Source: Enchytraeus crypticus (lineage: Eukaryota > Annelida > Clitellata > Enchytraeida > Enchytraeidae). Taken from it: DNA of 64,000 nt. The DNA lies in the NCBI GenBank assembly GCA_905160935.1, contig CAJHZI010000294.1, forward strand, positions 1 to 64,000, written 5' to 3'. Under the pieces are notes generated by a model. It saw nothing but the letters and a program-made list of their open reading frames with translations, was not told the DNA's origin and ran no database searches. Of this stretch, positions 44,546 through 53,232 are shown one piece after another (the first letter of the stretch is position 1; each line of letters begins with the position of its first letter). A program made the position numbers and the translations under genes.

Positions 44546-46139
44546 GGACGACGACGACGACGACAACGACGATGATGCTAGAAATTATATATTATTGAAT
44601 ATTAAAAAATTTCTATACTTTATTGCTACGTTCGTGAATATACTGATACTTTTGTTTTATATTTATATTTTACGTTGTTTTCTGCACCACTTTTGTGTTT
44701 TGTATTTATAATTTTGTATTTTATTTTCTCATGGTGCAGAAATATGAATGGACTCGTGGTAATATGTTCATTTTTCACGGAAGTAAAGACGGTCTGCGTA
44801 TCGGATGCAGCAGGTGATATATCAGATTTTCTTGACATTTTTATCAATTTTTGGTTTTTTATCGTTTAGGTTATATTACCAACGACAGAAAGGGCATTCA
44901 GTTGGTGAGCGCCCAGGCTCCAGAAATTGCTACAAAATTTAAACCAATGGAAAAATAGGCGATTGAAATCTTTTCTCTTCCGACTTTTCATATCCACCAA
45001 ACGTCCACGAACTGAGACCAACACGTAAACCTCCATTCCGCTAGTACCCTTCCTTGGACTGACCACCCGGATTTTGGCTCGCACCGTTTATGGACCCCTC
45101 ACTCTGCTCTTCGGCTTTGATTTGGTATCACAGTGCTCAGTGTTGTCATGGACAACAGTAGCACTCTAATCGTATTGTTGTTGTTGTTGTTGTTGAAAAA
45201 CTTCAAAAGACGGCCTATTCTTATTTTCGACCCTAGTTCAACTGGGATTTTAGGGAAGATAATGATGATCGTTTAGGTTATATCCGTGACTATCCACTTT
45301 GTCTAAGTAATTCTTTGCATTGTATCTGGAAGCGAAGCTTACAGTATTATATCGAAAGCTGCTCATGTTGTTGTATACTCGCCGGTTCAGCAAGTATACA
45401 ACAACGATTGCGATTACAATTAATACAATTGACTGCGGCTGAGAATATCTTCGTGTTGATTATCATATCCCTAATTATCATGTATATCCATGATTGCCGT
45501 CACGCTCAAATTATAATAATGGTTCGGCATTTTTTGTCTTTTGTAATTTAGGAGTAAGCTAAATTTTGGCAATTTATTAACTGTAGTTATGCTAACCTTG
45601 ACGACGGTCATGTGTTTTAAATCTGAGTTTTGTTAGATCTTTTAGAATTCTTATTCTGTCTGAGACATTCGCGATATTGTCTTCAGATGATGAAAATTTA
45701 TCAAACAATTATATTTATAATTATATTACTTTAGTCCGTTTTGCCTACGAGGGCTTTTCCATATTTAATTTCATACAAAATAATTTGAAATATACGTTGC
45801 TGACCTGTGAGTTTCTTGATTTATTGAACGTCCCGGTATTCCGGTATTGTATTCCGATTGTTACATTTCATTTGTTTTCGTCTGTTGTTGAATGATGTTA
45901 TACTACACCTAATGTGGTTGATTTAGTTTGTGATTAAACGATGTTGTGTTGTGTGTAAGGTGGTATATACTTGGATGATATTGTATTTTATATTTAGCGG
46001 AAAGTGTGGTCTATTTTTGGACGAGGACTTGTTTCATGGTAGGACCGAAGAGTGTGCCACGTTCTCTAACGAATTGCTGGCTCTTGACGAGGAGTTTCTC
46101 ATCAGAAACGTGGAAGTCTGGCAATTCTGTAACAACTGA
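31939..46139 (+). CDS. OXR1: OXR1/NCOA7 homologue (LysM-GRAM-TLDc), 13 exons
   Basis: OXR1/NCOA7 proteins protect against oxidative damage; the TLDc domain is also known to bind the V-ATPase. Thirteen exons (listed separately) have agreeing phases and add up to 2991 nt, 996 residues plus stop. Approximate residue order: Ser/Thr-rich N-terminal part 1-75; LysM about 75-122 (YEVQETTTYSSMAAKCG, VAGQSIYIPD); GRAM-like about 212-280 (KVKNCKYFTHRQ, VVKGTVLLTPSSLMFYPS); acidic disordered region 282-705; conserved pre-TLDc segment 710-800 (PWFLQVTIGQSMKDPDAL, YWFSIPLNRVDPLYRY); TLDc about 835-994 (GYSLSTLYRKM, VFGALLSCP, YEWTRGNMFIFHGSKDG, GLFLDEDLFHGR, NVEVWQF). Vertebrates have two paralogues; invertebrates usually have one, so OXR1 and NCOA7 cannot be separated here. 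The start codon and any upstream exon are unknown. Introns are full of retroposons and minisatellites. Confidence 0.94.
32625..32900 (-). mobile_element. RTE-like LINE 3' end with (CT)n
   Basis: A CT-rich tail at 32625-32678, then 'cagtgcactgtcttttgaca' and a diverged C-terminal block in reverse. Inside the intron between OXR1 exons a and b. Confidence 0.7.
33094..33201 (+). CDS. OXR1: OXR1 exon b, LysM
   Basis: Starts VQETTTYSSMAAKCGVTVGQ after GCTTAG and ends VAGQ|gtatgt. I chose this AG over the one at 33099 because it restores exact LysM spacing from Tyr-Glu-Val to Ala. Confidence 0.85.
33202..33365. repeat. TG-rich tandem repeat right after OXR1 exon b donor
   Basis: Units such as 'gtatgtgtgtgtgtacgtg' and 'tggccaggtatgtgtgcgtg'. 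The exon end CCAG|GTATGTGTG resembles the repeated 'ccaggtatgtgtg', so donor-like copies recur at about 33229 and 33291. Confidence 0.8.
33440..33550 (-). mobile_element. SINE family 1, diverged, reverse
   Basis: 'taggatttgaacctcacac' and 'ctgacatggcaattggctc' correspond to the reversed B box and head of family 1. Older than other copies. Confidence 0.55.
33600..33872. repeat. Tandem repeat, ~15 bp 'agctgtgcagaagag'
   Basis: About 18 variable units within an OXR1 intron. The 70-codon Cys/Arg-rich plus-strand frame over it is a repeat product. Confidence 0.88.
34023..34147 (-). mobile_element. SINE family 1, reverse
   Basis: Reads 'aggatttgaaccccgcacat' (B box in reverse) and ends 'gccactggctccagcc'. 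Its head end lies about 55 bp before OXR1 exon c. Confidence 0.82.
34202..34387 (+). CDS. OXR1: OXR1 exon c, end of LysM and Ser-rich linker
   Basis: Starts SIYIPDTTAADSG after TTGTAG and ends LRPLDSPN|gttagt. 62 codons, phase 0 at both ends. A reverse SINE ends about 55 bases upstream. Confidence 0.82.
34505..34668 (+). repeat. Interspersed repeat with short GA tail
   Basis: 'caagctataggctacatagg' to 'gccacttgacagtgcactga' followed by 'agagagagaagagaga'. Related to 9175-9320 and 26405-26480. Possibly another end variant of the RTE-like LINE family. Confidence 0.5.
35236..35373 (+). CDS. OXR1: OXR1 exon d, start of GRAM-like domain
   Basis: Ends KVKNCKYFTHRQ|gtttgt, matching 'LKINCKYITSGKG' of human OXR1. 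The 5' boundary (GTGTAG|AGC) is the best of several AGs; the in-frame TAG at 35233-35235 is the acceptor itself. Confidence 0.78.
36359..36677 (+). repeat. 53-bp tandem repeat containing a 3' splice site
   Basis: AGs preceded by 'tcttattt' or a similar pyrimidine tract fall at 36411, 36464, 36517, 36570, 36623 and 36677, spaced 53, 53, 53, 53 and 54 bp. The last is the acceptor of OXR1 exon e. Each unit also carries a copy resembling the first ~25 bases of the exon ('ggagtagtgagtgggaact'). Confidence 0.9.
36678..36847 (+). CDS. OXR1: OXR1 exon e, GRAM-like domain
   Basis: Starts GVVKGTVLLTPSSLMFYPSV and ends KNMPNPP plus AG|gttaaa. Its acceptor TTCTTATTTCAG is the last of six copies spaced 53 bp apart. 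Confidence 0.92.
37183..38459 (+). CDS. OXR1: OXR1 exon f, long disordered region
   Basis: A single 1277-nt exon encoding a Ser/Asp/Glu-rich, low-complexity segment typical of the middle of long OXR1/NCOA7 forms. Starts with one base completing Arg (PPR|RISAAS) and ends TKPLS plus G|gtacgt. The open frame runs on to 38572 but only into the intron. Confidence 0.88.
38720..39062. repeat. Tandem repeat, ~22 bp 'ttactagtgtactatcttct'
   Basis: About 15 variable units within the OXR1 intron f-g. Tyr/Leu/Val-rich frames across it are not genes. Confidence 0.88.
39099..39325 (+). mobile_element. SINE family 2, forward
   Basis: A-box-like 'tagcgtaggggtaacgtc', B box 'gggttcgaattccagcc', tail 'gatatcaacatagttgatca'. 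Ends about 33 bp before OXR1 exon g. Confidence 0.9.
39358..39517 (+). CDS. OXR1: OXR1 exon g
   Basis: Encodes MPKLTEENTEMPWFLQVTIG through YWFSIPLN, matching 'HKFLCLRVGKPM...EYWFAVPQER' of human OXR1. The exon begins about 33 bases after a SINE of family 2. Confidence 0.9.
40310..40625. repeat. Minisatellite, 42 bp x 7
   Basis: Unit 'tgtgtacatcaatgcgtata' plus 'tgttgctatatttgttatccag' in the OXR1 intron g-h. The unit is divisible by three, so frames stay open on both strands (198 and 144 codons). Confidence 0.93.
40735..40864 (+). CDS. OXR1: OXR1 exon h
   Basis: VDPLYRYLMKNLPKMYGPDS... to SGDSLVDSDE|gttctt after TACGCAG. Corresponds to 'TDHLYAFFIQWSPEIYAED' of human OXR1. Confidence 0.88.
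40895..40945 (+). mobile_element. SINE family 1, 3' fragment
   Basis: 'gtgaggaaactgacgttaac' and 'cttagctttaccagctttac' start about 30 bp after the OXR1 exon h donor. Confidence 0.7.
40988..41150 (-). mobile_element. CR1/L2-like LINE 3' UTR, reverse
   Basis: 'actagagtgctacagtcttc', 'cgagcactattgagacaaaa' and 'gtccaaaaacggtgcaaatt' match the reversed 3' end at 12343-12460. Confidence 0.8.
41889..42002 (+). CDS. OXR1: OXR1 exon i, start of TLDc
   Basis: FDFVVSSVNSDSDLNAKM then MNLPRLSTESDIL and EPQILQ|gtttgc after TGCTACAG. Matches 'PNLSDPSELLLPDQIEKL'. Phase 0 at both ends. Confidence 0.88.
42411..42566 (+). CDS. OXR1: OXR1 exon j, TLDc
   Basis: LWEVLPPCIAACTSWSRCYF then SGSDGYSLSTLYRKM and LLVIRDSCGM|gtttgt. 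Aligns with 'KHLPPRTIGYPWTLVYGTGK' onward of human OXR1; the invariant-looking 'GYPW' reads 'ACTSW' here. Confidence 0.9.
43611..43841 (+). mobile_element. SINE family 2, forward
   Basis: 'caatagcgtagggataacgt', B box 'gggttcgattcccagcc', tail 'gatatcaacatagttgatca'. In the intron before OXR1 exon k. Very close to the copy at 39099. Confidence 0.9.
43930..44025 (+). CDS. OXR1: OXR1 exon k, TLDc
   Basis: VFGALLSCPIRITKRFEGDG then RSFLFSFKHGFK|gtctct after GCATTCAG; matches 'VFGALASEPLKVSDGFYGTGETFVFTF'-type sequence. Confidence 0.93.
44217..44573 (+). mobile_element. (GAT)n-tailed retroposon, longest copy
   Basis: About 355 bp: 'cccggtgttgtgtccgggtt' at the 5' side, the 'ggttggtgagcgccaaggct' core, 'cgtatcccgaccctagttaa', then (GAT)n at 44478-44545 fading into (GAC)n. 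No open frame; class unknown. Confidence 0.78.
44740..44813 (+). CDS. OXR1: OXR1 exon l, TLDc
   Basis: KYEWTRGNMFIFHGSKDGLR then IGCS plus AG|gtgata; matches 'FKWTGDNMFFIKGDMDSLAFGGG'. The Gly-rich loop is less Gly-rich here. Confidence 0.92.
44873..45268 (+). mobile_element. (GAT)n-tailed retroposon split by a LINE end
   Basis: Left part 44873-44966 ('accaacgacagaaagggcat' to 'accaatggaaaaataggcg') and right part about 45199-45268 ('cgaccctagttcaactggga', 'gggaagataatgatgatcg') are separated by a CR1/L2-like LINE 3' fragment (44968-45197). Confidence 0.75.
44968..45197 (+). mobile_element. CR1/L2-like LINE 3' UTR inserted in retroposon
   Basis: Ends 'acagtagcactctaatcgta' and (TTG)n, the family terminus; strongly 5'-truncated. 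Confidence 0.78.
45998..46139 (+). CDS. OXR1: OXR1 exon m, end of TLDc and stop
   Basis: GKCGLFLDEDLFHGRTEECA then TFSNELLALDEEFLIR and NVEVWQFCNN with TGA at 46137-46139. The human protein ends 'IEIWAFE', so this is the normal C-terminus. The exon appears to continue 21 bases past the stop to a donor CAG|GTAGGT at 46160. Confidence 0.94.
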
Positions 46140-46162
46140 GCAACGATGTCTACCAAGCAGGT

Positions 46163-46230
46163 AGGTACCAACGTCAGGAAGGGCATTCGGTTGGTGAGCG
46201 TCTAGGCTCCTGAAATTGCTACAAATTTTT
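46163..46230 (+). mobile_element. (GAT)n-tailed retroposon fragment at OXR1 donor
   Basis: 'taccaacgtcaggaagggca' begins directly at the donor GTAGGTACC of OXR1's last coding exon. Confidence 0.75.
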
Positions 46231-46694
46231 CTAAAAGGAATGAAAAACTGTCCATTTTATGGACATTTTTCATATATCATATCAATACCAAAATAAATAT
46301 ATATTTATCCCAATAAGTATGATTTATTGTCATTTTGCTTTGAAATAAACTACGATATTATTACGAAGAATACAAGGGATAAGGGAATTTTTATGATAAA
46401 TGATAACTTATCATTTTTTGATTTACTTGATTTACTTTTTGATTTCCTTAAAGTGAGTTGTTAATAACTTACAATTTTATAATATAACTAGAAAGTTGTT
46501 GGTAACTTAATTAACTTTTTCTTGTTTGTTTTGAGAGTCGCTGGTAATTTTAATTATTTTTTTATTTTAAAAACTTTCAACTTGAAAGCAGTGAACCCGC
46601 TAGAGGACGGGTTGGGGTCTATTCTGTCTAAGTTTGAAAAGCGAAATAAAATTGTTTTGGAGACTATAATACTCTACTAATCAGTTAGGACATG

Positions 46695-46757
46695 TAGTTT
46701 CAAAGTGCTCAATGTTGTTATGAACAACAGTAGCACTCAAACTGTGTTGTTGTTGTT
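46695..46757 (+). mobile_element. CR1/L2-like LINE 3' terminus fragment
   Basis: 'caaagtgctcaatgttgtta' through 'gtagcactcaaactgtgttg' plus (TTG)n. Confidence 0.7.
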
Positions 46758-46883
46758 CTGTAGATAAGATTCTTATGACTTCTTAATAAGCGTTATGTGT
46801 TTAGCAACAAATAACTTAAGTTTATGATTGAATGAATATTAACACTAGATTTATCTAAGTTTATTTCGTTTTCTGGATTTCAG

Positions 46884-46961
46884 GAAGATGTAAACCCAGA
46901 AAGAAGAAAAGAAGATGAAAGTGACAAGAACGAAGAAGTAAAAAACGAAAAAAAATTTTAA
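46884..46961 (+). CDS. Possible extra 3' exon of OXR1
   Basis: After the strong acceptor TTTTCTGGATTTCAG an open block of 25 codons, EDVNPERRKEDESDKNEEVK then NEKKF, ends in TAA. It is in phase 0 with the seven codons (ATMSTKQ) between the OXR1 stop and the donor at 46160. It is either a 3' UTR exon or coding only by stop readthrough. Confidence 0.35.
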   Translation, partial: EDVNPERRKEDESDKNEEVKNEKKF

Positions 46962-47269
46962 GGATGTATTCTCTTGAAAACAATCATGATAAAATGTTAA
47001 TGACATATAATGTGAAACAAAGTTAAACAATCTGAACCATATTATACTCGTTTGTATTTATGCAATTAGCATAGACTTAGTTTCCAATTAAGCATTTCCA
47101 TTCATTGAACTTCTTCAAGGTTAATTTAATTGTGTGTGTGTATTACTCTACATCTAGTCAATACTCTTGTGTACGCATCTTTATTTTCGAATGTGGGCGC
47201 ATCTGGAGTTAAATTCCTTCACAGACGTCAAATTATTCATGCGTATAGTTATTTCTTTGTTAATCACAA
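46962..47269. other. OXR1 downstream region
   Basis: No canonical polyadenylation signal directly after the possible extra exon; AATAAA occurs earlier at about 46292 and 46646, which could serve a shorter 3' UTR. No other feature. Confidence 0.35.
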
Positions 47270-47797
47270 CATCTGATTAATTAGATCATTTGTTGATCGT
47301 ATGATTTATTAGATCATTTGTTGATCACAACGTATGATTTATTAGATCATTTGTTGATCATACGTATGATTTATTAGATCATTTGTTGATCATAACGTAT
47401 GATTTATTAAATCATTTGTTGATCATAACGTATGATTTATTAGATCATTTGTTGATTATAACGTATGATTTATTAGATCATTTGTTGATCACAACGTGTG
47501 ATTTATTAGATCATTTGTTGATCATAACGTATGATTTATTAGATCATTTGTTGATCATAGCGTATGATTTATTAGATCATTTGTTGATCATAACGTATGA
47601 TTTATTAGATCATTTGTTGATCATAACGTATGATTTATTAGATCATTTGTTGATCATAATGTATGATTTATTAGATCATTTGATGATCACAGCGTATGAT
47701 TTATTAGATCATTTGTTGATCATAACGTATGATTTATTAGATCATTTGTTTATCATAACGTATGATTTATTAGATCATTTGTTGATCATAACTGGCT
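47270..47797. repeat. Minisatellite, 33 bp x 16
   Basis: Unit 'gatcataacgtatgatttat' plus 'tagatcatttgtt'. The 33-bp length keeps one frame open for 140 codons (an 11-residue LLIITYDLLDH repeat). Flanking OXR1 downstream; no start context or homology supports a gene. Confidence 0.93.
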
Positions 47798-48360
47798 ACT
47801 TTTGAGGTTATTTGCTCATGACAGCGTCAGTAGACAGCATTAGGCACATTACTTTAGTAATAGTAACCTATCCCTATTAAATTATTCGCATGCTGTTCAT
47901 ACGACATAATAGCCATTAGTCGTTCGCTTTTTGGCTATCACGTCCAATAAGACTCCTGGAAGCGTTGTCGACTAAATTATCGACATGGATACCTATTGGA
48001 ATCATCAATTTCTTGTATAAGCTTCATAGATACGTTTTGTTTCTGGTATCTCTGCGCTCTGACGGACTTCGATAGCCTTGCTCTGAACTCACTACATATA
48101 CCTTGTTATATATGTAAAAAGTATTGACAAGTTAAATCTGATTTTTAATATGCCCAAGTGCCATAATGTGTCATGTTTCCTGTTTCTAAAAGCCATGAAA
48201 TTATTACACTAATCGTATCTATTATTTAAAAATTAAAAATATTGTGAAAAAACATGGTGAAAGAGCAGTCTTCAGAGTAGGGCATAGTTCAATGTCTATC
48301 TCCTTGTAATAAGGATACTGTTAAAGATGGCCTTGCCTTACTTACCAGACCTGTATATAT

Positions 48361-48394
48361 ACAAATATTGAGGTTACCAAACCTCAATATTTGT
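48361..48394. repeat. 15-bp perfect hairpin
   Basis: 'acaaatattgaggtt' and its exact reverse complement are separated by ACCA. No U-run follows, so it is not a terminator; too short for a typical pre-miRNA. Confidence 0.8.
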
Positions 48395-48774
48395 GCCCTG
48401 CGTGCGTTTATTATATGTATCTGCACAAGAACAATGAATGTGCCAGAGTTTTCTGTTTCTCGTTTTCTCTTTGACTCTGTGATATGTGATGAGAATAGAA
48501 TCTGCTGATCATATGTGCATCAATGGGCTCATGTGCCATTATTTTAAATTGTTTTTATCGTATAACCGCTGCTTAAGTGTACTGTATGTCTTTATCATTT
48601 ATCTTTAGACTGTACATAATTTCTAATTCTTCATGTCTTGATGTTTTTCTATTTAGTACATAAGATTTTTAAAATGCTATCATCGCTTATTTGTCGTTAC
48701 TTCATTGATTAGATCCAGTGAAAAATTTTCTATTTCATGTTTCTTTTCAAATTTTTTTCAACCACTCTAAGAAT

Positions 48775-49030
48775 GAATCGCTCAATCAAGGAATCAGTTA
48801 ATGAATGAATCTATGAATGAATCAGTCAGTGATTCAGTCAGTGAATCAGTCAATGAATCAGTCAATGAATCACTCAATCAATGAATCACTCAATCAATGA
48901 ATCAGTCAGTGAATCAGTCAAAGAATCTATCAATGAATGAATCACTCAATCAATGAATCAGTCAATGAATGAACCATTCAATCAATGAATCTGTCAATAA
49001 ATGAATCACTCAATCAATTATTCCATCCAT
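48775..49030. repeat. Degenerate tandem repeat 'aatgaatcagtc'
   Basis: 12-16 bp units with variants 'aatcactcaatc', about 255 bp. Confidence 0.88.
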
Positions 49031-49312
49031 CAGTTTATCAGTGTATATACTAATAGAGCAAACAAGCAATCAATCAATGATAGATTTATACATAGATATA
49101 TATGTTTCTAAATGCTGCTGATCTGTAAATGAGTATATCGATTCCTAGTCCTCGCATGAAGATTACTTGAAGTTAGTCCGAAGCAAATATACATCTTCAG
49201 CTTGTGTGTGATATTTTGTCGAATATCTCGTATTTCATCTGTTTTTAATGTTCGTAGTGAGTGCGTATGGGGTCAGATCTCAAATTTTTCGAAATAGATA
49301 AAACATGCTGGG

Positions 49313-49440
49313 AAGTTCTATGTTAGCGTCAGTTTCCTCACTCGAAAGCGATATCAGTGACGGGAGAGCCCAGGATTTGAGCCCCGTACCGACTGATCCG
49401 CGGTCGAATATATTACCGACATCGCCACTGGCTCCAGCCA
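49313..49440 (-). mobile_element. SINE family 1, reverse
   Basis: 'gcgtcagtttcctcactcga', 'aggatttgagccccgtacc' and 'gccactggctccagcc'. Confidence 0.85.
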
Positions 49441-49685
49441 GATTAGTCAGTCGTTTACTAAATGAACGAATGAATCAGTCAATCAAAGGATCGATAAGTC
49501 GAACTACATTTTGTCGATAATTGATTTTTTATTATTCATTCTTACATATCTTTTATCTAGTGTTTTATCCAGTTTGCCAGTAATTAAAAGCGATTTGAGA
49601 AATTAATTAAATGTTGAAAAATTCCGTTCATTTCATTATTCTTAGAAATGAAATTGTTACCTATATACGCGTGTGATAATGCTGA

Positions 49686-49741
<56 letters not shown>
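49686..49741. repeat. (TA)n microsatellite
   Basis: About 55 bp of pure TA. Confidence 0.95.
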
Positions 49742-49743
<2 letters not shown>

Positions 49744-49884
49744 CAGCATGGCGTTGCATGATCTGCTGCTATAGATGGCCTAGTGGCCATTTGTGGCTAC
49801 TTTTGGCCTTTTGATACTTTTTAAATTGATTCGTCGTTGTCAATTTTATGCCACTGTGGCATTCTGCATAGAGCTGCACTTTTT

Positions 49885-50022
49885 AGGCTGGAGCCAGTGA
49901 CAACGTCGGTAAGATACTCGACCGCGGATCAGTATGTGCAGGGTTCAAATCCTAGCTCGTTCTTCACTGACATCGCTTTCGAGTGACGAGACTGACGTTA
50001 GCCTTAGCTTTACCAGCTGCAC
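49885..50022 (+). mobile_element. SINE family 1, forward
   Basis: 'ggctggagccagtgacaacg', B box 'gggttcaaatcctagctcg', 3' end 'gccttagctttaccagctgc'. Full length. Confidence 0.88.
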
Positions 50023-52719
50023 TTTTTAAATGTACTTAAGCAATTTATTGATTATTGTTAGAGCCATTAGTCGGAGCAGACAATCAGTAAGTCAGCCAGT
50101 CAGTGAATTTTAAACTTCATGAAGTTTGTTAACCTGCTCTGTTAAATTGCTCAAATGATAAATGATATCAAAATAAATGATAACTAATAAATATATGTTA
50201 AATGATATCAAATGTTAATCGATATCGATAGGCAATGCTGTTTTTTAGCCAGTGAAGCACAGATTTAGTGTCTGTTCGTGGATTTTATTAATACTTGGCT
50301 CGAATCTGGGACGTTCCCGTCAACTGTTGTAGCATTCAGGTTATGAAATTAACTTTAAATTCAGCCATAGTTTAAATTATGCCATAAATTCGGCTTCTTT
50401 ATTTTCTGACATATTCTTCTTCTGCGTGGTATCGTACTATCCTATTATCACTTTGACATTTAAAGTTTCTAATTTTACATTCGCACAATGCATGTAACCA
50501 ACCAATTCATCAATTAGTCTCTCTATCGAATTATTTCGAGATCTATTTTTTGAAAGCTTTCCATATTGTACTAATAAATCCTGAATATCTTTCTGTGCTA
50601 AATAATTTTCAAGCTGTTTATCTGCTGGTTTTCATAATTAATTGAATTTGATGTTAGTGATTACTGTAGTTATTTATTTTAAATCAACGCAATTCTGTGT
50701 GAATAATCACTAGAATATGTGATAGCTCTCTTGTACATTTTAAAACTGTGTCTATAAAATCTTGCTTGAAAATATTTTTGTTCTCATTGAAGTTATTAAA
50801 TACTTGAAATTGCGTTAACATTTTTGCTTGGAAATATTTGTTATTCTCAGTGATCATATTTCACTAAGTGTATAAATAAAAATGGGTACTTATTTTTGTA
50901 GAGGTCCTACCACCAGGATATGATTTTTTCATATTTAAAAGCACCTCATTGAGTTGCCAACCTTGTTATAATTTTACATGTTTTGCTTGTAGAATGGGCT
51001 TGCATGTAATGTGCATAAAAGTGAATTAAATTGATAAACATTGAAATTGTATTGTTTTTAAAGCAGTCTGCTTTTGTAGATTTTTACTTTTAAATAACCA
51101 GTCGTAACCGGTGAATATCCAGCCTACTTTCATCGTGGCTTGGATATTTTTATAAAAAGTTCATTGTCAAGATTTTATTGCAAATATTTTGTTGAAATGG
51201 TTGGGTAGATTCGCTAAACCTGGAATAACAATATAAACTACTGAGCTATTAAATTTGGATCATAATCAGCCTTCGATTGAGTGTGTGTCATCGAAATTGC
51301 TCTGTTCAAAACTTTAATCGAAGAATCTAAAATTTTATCTATTCAATCTCTTCATTGTCTCTAAAATTGATCGCATCGCTTTTTATATTTTTGCTGCCTT
51401 CGAAAGTCTCATTTATCTAGTCTATTAATATATGAAATCAGTTTTGTGCATGTGAGCCTCTTGTAAAACATTTTTAAAATTTGATTAATTTGGTGGCAAT
51501 TGATATATTTGTCCTTGCTGCCGTTAAAACCGCGCAAGTGTCCTGCAATGTTGGTAACGTCTCTCATGCAGTATTATGAATTTTCTTGTATTATTCTACT
51601 GCGTGTACATTTTACTTTCTGTGTTTCTATATTATCGACACTGACGACGCCTTCGGGTTTAATAAATAACTGTAAATTTCGTTGAATTGTATTGCAAAAT
51701 AGCAGTTATACTCTTGTTATTTCCTTTATATCGTTTTATTTGAGTGATATCATGCAATAAGCGGCCAGTTTTATAGTTAAGCAATTTCTTATTTTTAACT
51801 ATTTGCTGTATCACATTTCAGCATTGTGCTGAAACTTTATACTGTATATTGTTATCAGAAATATGTTCGCCAATGGTTTCATGATTTAATTTGTTTGACA
51901 AGGGAGACATGTTTTAGCTTTCATTATGCAAGTCAAAGATGATGTCAGCGTGGCGCGTGTTATTGTGATATACACTGGATTGAACCAGTTCAGAATGGAA
52001 ATTAAAGTAGGATTAATTCGACTTGCAGCATTATCTTAACTTGATTTAACTATTAACTTAACTTTTGTTTTCAGTGTACTCCAAAGTATTTAGCAGCGAT
52101 TTAATTTCTGGATTTTTCTTGATAGATTGATTTCTCGTTTATTAGTCTTGGTTTGCTATTGATAGATGACCCGATAGGGGATAAGGGTGAGATTAAGGGT
52201 AATGTTAGCTATATTGAACATACTGATCAAAGCGTCTTATATTATGAAAATAAACTTTACATTGATGTTTTCTGCATTTAGTGTGATAGACTAGTGACTT
52301 CGATGGATGTAGAGTAGCTGCTTTATTTATGTATAGTGTATGCGATATGATGTCCAGACTCTATAGAATAGGCTTGTGGGAATTTTATGAATATTGTAGT
52401 GGGAGTGTTATGGATATGAATAGTGGCTGTTTGGTAAATGTCAACTAAGGTTATGCTAGAATATGAGTTTTGGTTGTATGTAAGTGTCGACAATGGTTAT
52501 GCTAAGAATATGAATAATGGTTGTATGTAAGTGTCGACAATGGTTATGCTAAGAATTCTTGTGCATCGTTGAAAGTCTACCATGTATTTTCTGGACCTTT
52601 GTGTTGATAATAGAGAGTGTTAAATAAATATTCAAGTTATTTCCATTATTCTCAGTTGCACAGTTGTTTTCAAATCTACTCGCTTACGTGCATTACTCAG
52701 TATCTCAAATAATATAGCA
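50023..52719. other. AT-rich intergenic between OXR1 and AChBP-like
   Basis: No repeat family, domain or convincing exon was seen. Part may be 3' UTR of either gene. A direct repeat 'gtaagtgtcgacaatggtta' occurs near 52480 and 52530. Confidence 0.4.
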
Positions 52720-53232
52720 CTGAGAATAAGAGTAGCATAACAAGAGTAGTACAGCACTGAAAATAAGAGTAGCACAGTACTGAAAATAAGAGTGGCATAA
52801 CAGTGAAGGTAAGAGTAGCACAACAGTAGAGATAAGAGTAGAACAACAATGAAGATAAGAATAGCATATCAATGAAAGAAGAGTAGCACAGCAATGAAGA
52901 TAAGAATAGCACAATAGTGAACATAAGAGTAGCACAACGATTAAGATATGAGTAGCACAATAGTGAATATAAGAGTAGCACAATAGTGAATATAAGAGTA
53001 GCACAACAGTGAAGATAAGAGTAGCACAACAGTGAAGATAAGAGTAGCACAACAGTGAAGATAAGAGTAGCACAACAGTGAAGATAAGAGTAGCACAACA
53101 GTGAAGATAAAAGTAGCACAACAGTGAAGATAAGAGTAGCACAACAGTGAAGACAAGAGTAGCACAACAGTGAAGATAAGAGTAGCACAACAGTGAAGAT
53201 AAGAGTAGCACAGCAGTGAAGATAAGAGTGGA
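52720..53232. repeat. Minisatellite, 23 bp x ~22
   Basis: Unit 'agataagagtagcacaacag' plus 'tga'. The reverse complement lacks stops in any frame, so three overlapping Leu/Cys/Ser-rich frames up to 186 codons appear on the minus strand. Degraded copies at the left. It begins about 340 bp beyond the AChBP-like stop. Confidence 0.93.

Noticed and set aside
47383-47805. 140-codon plus-strand frame
   Set aside because: 11-residue repeat product of a 33-bp minisatellite, no homology or start context.
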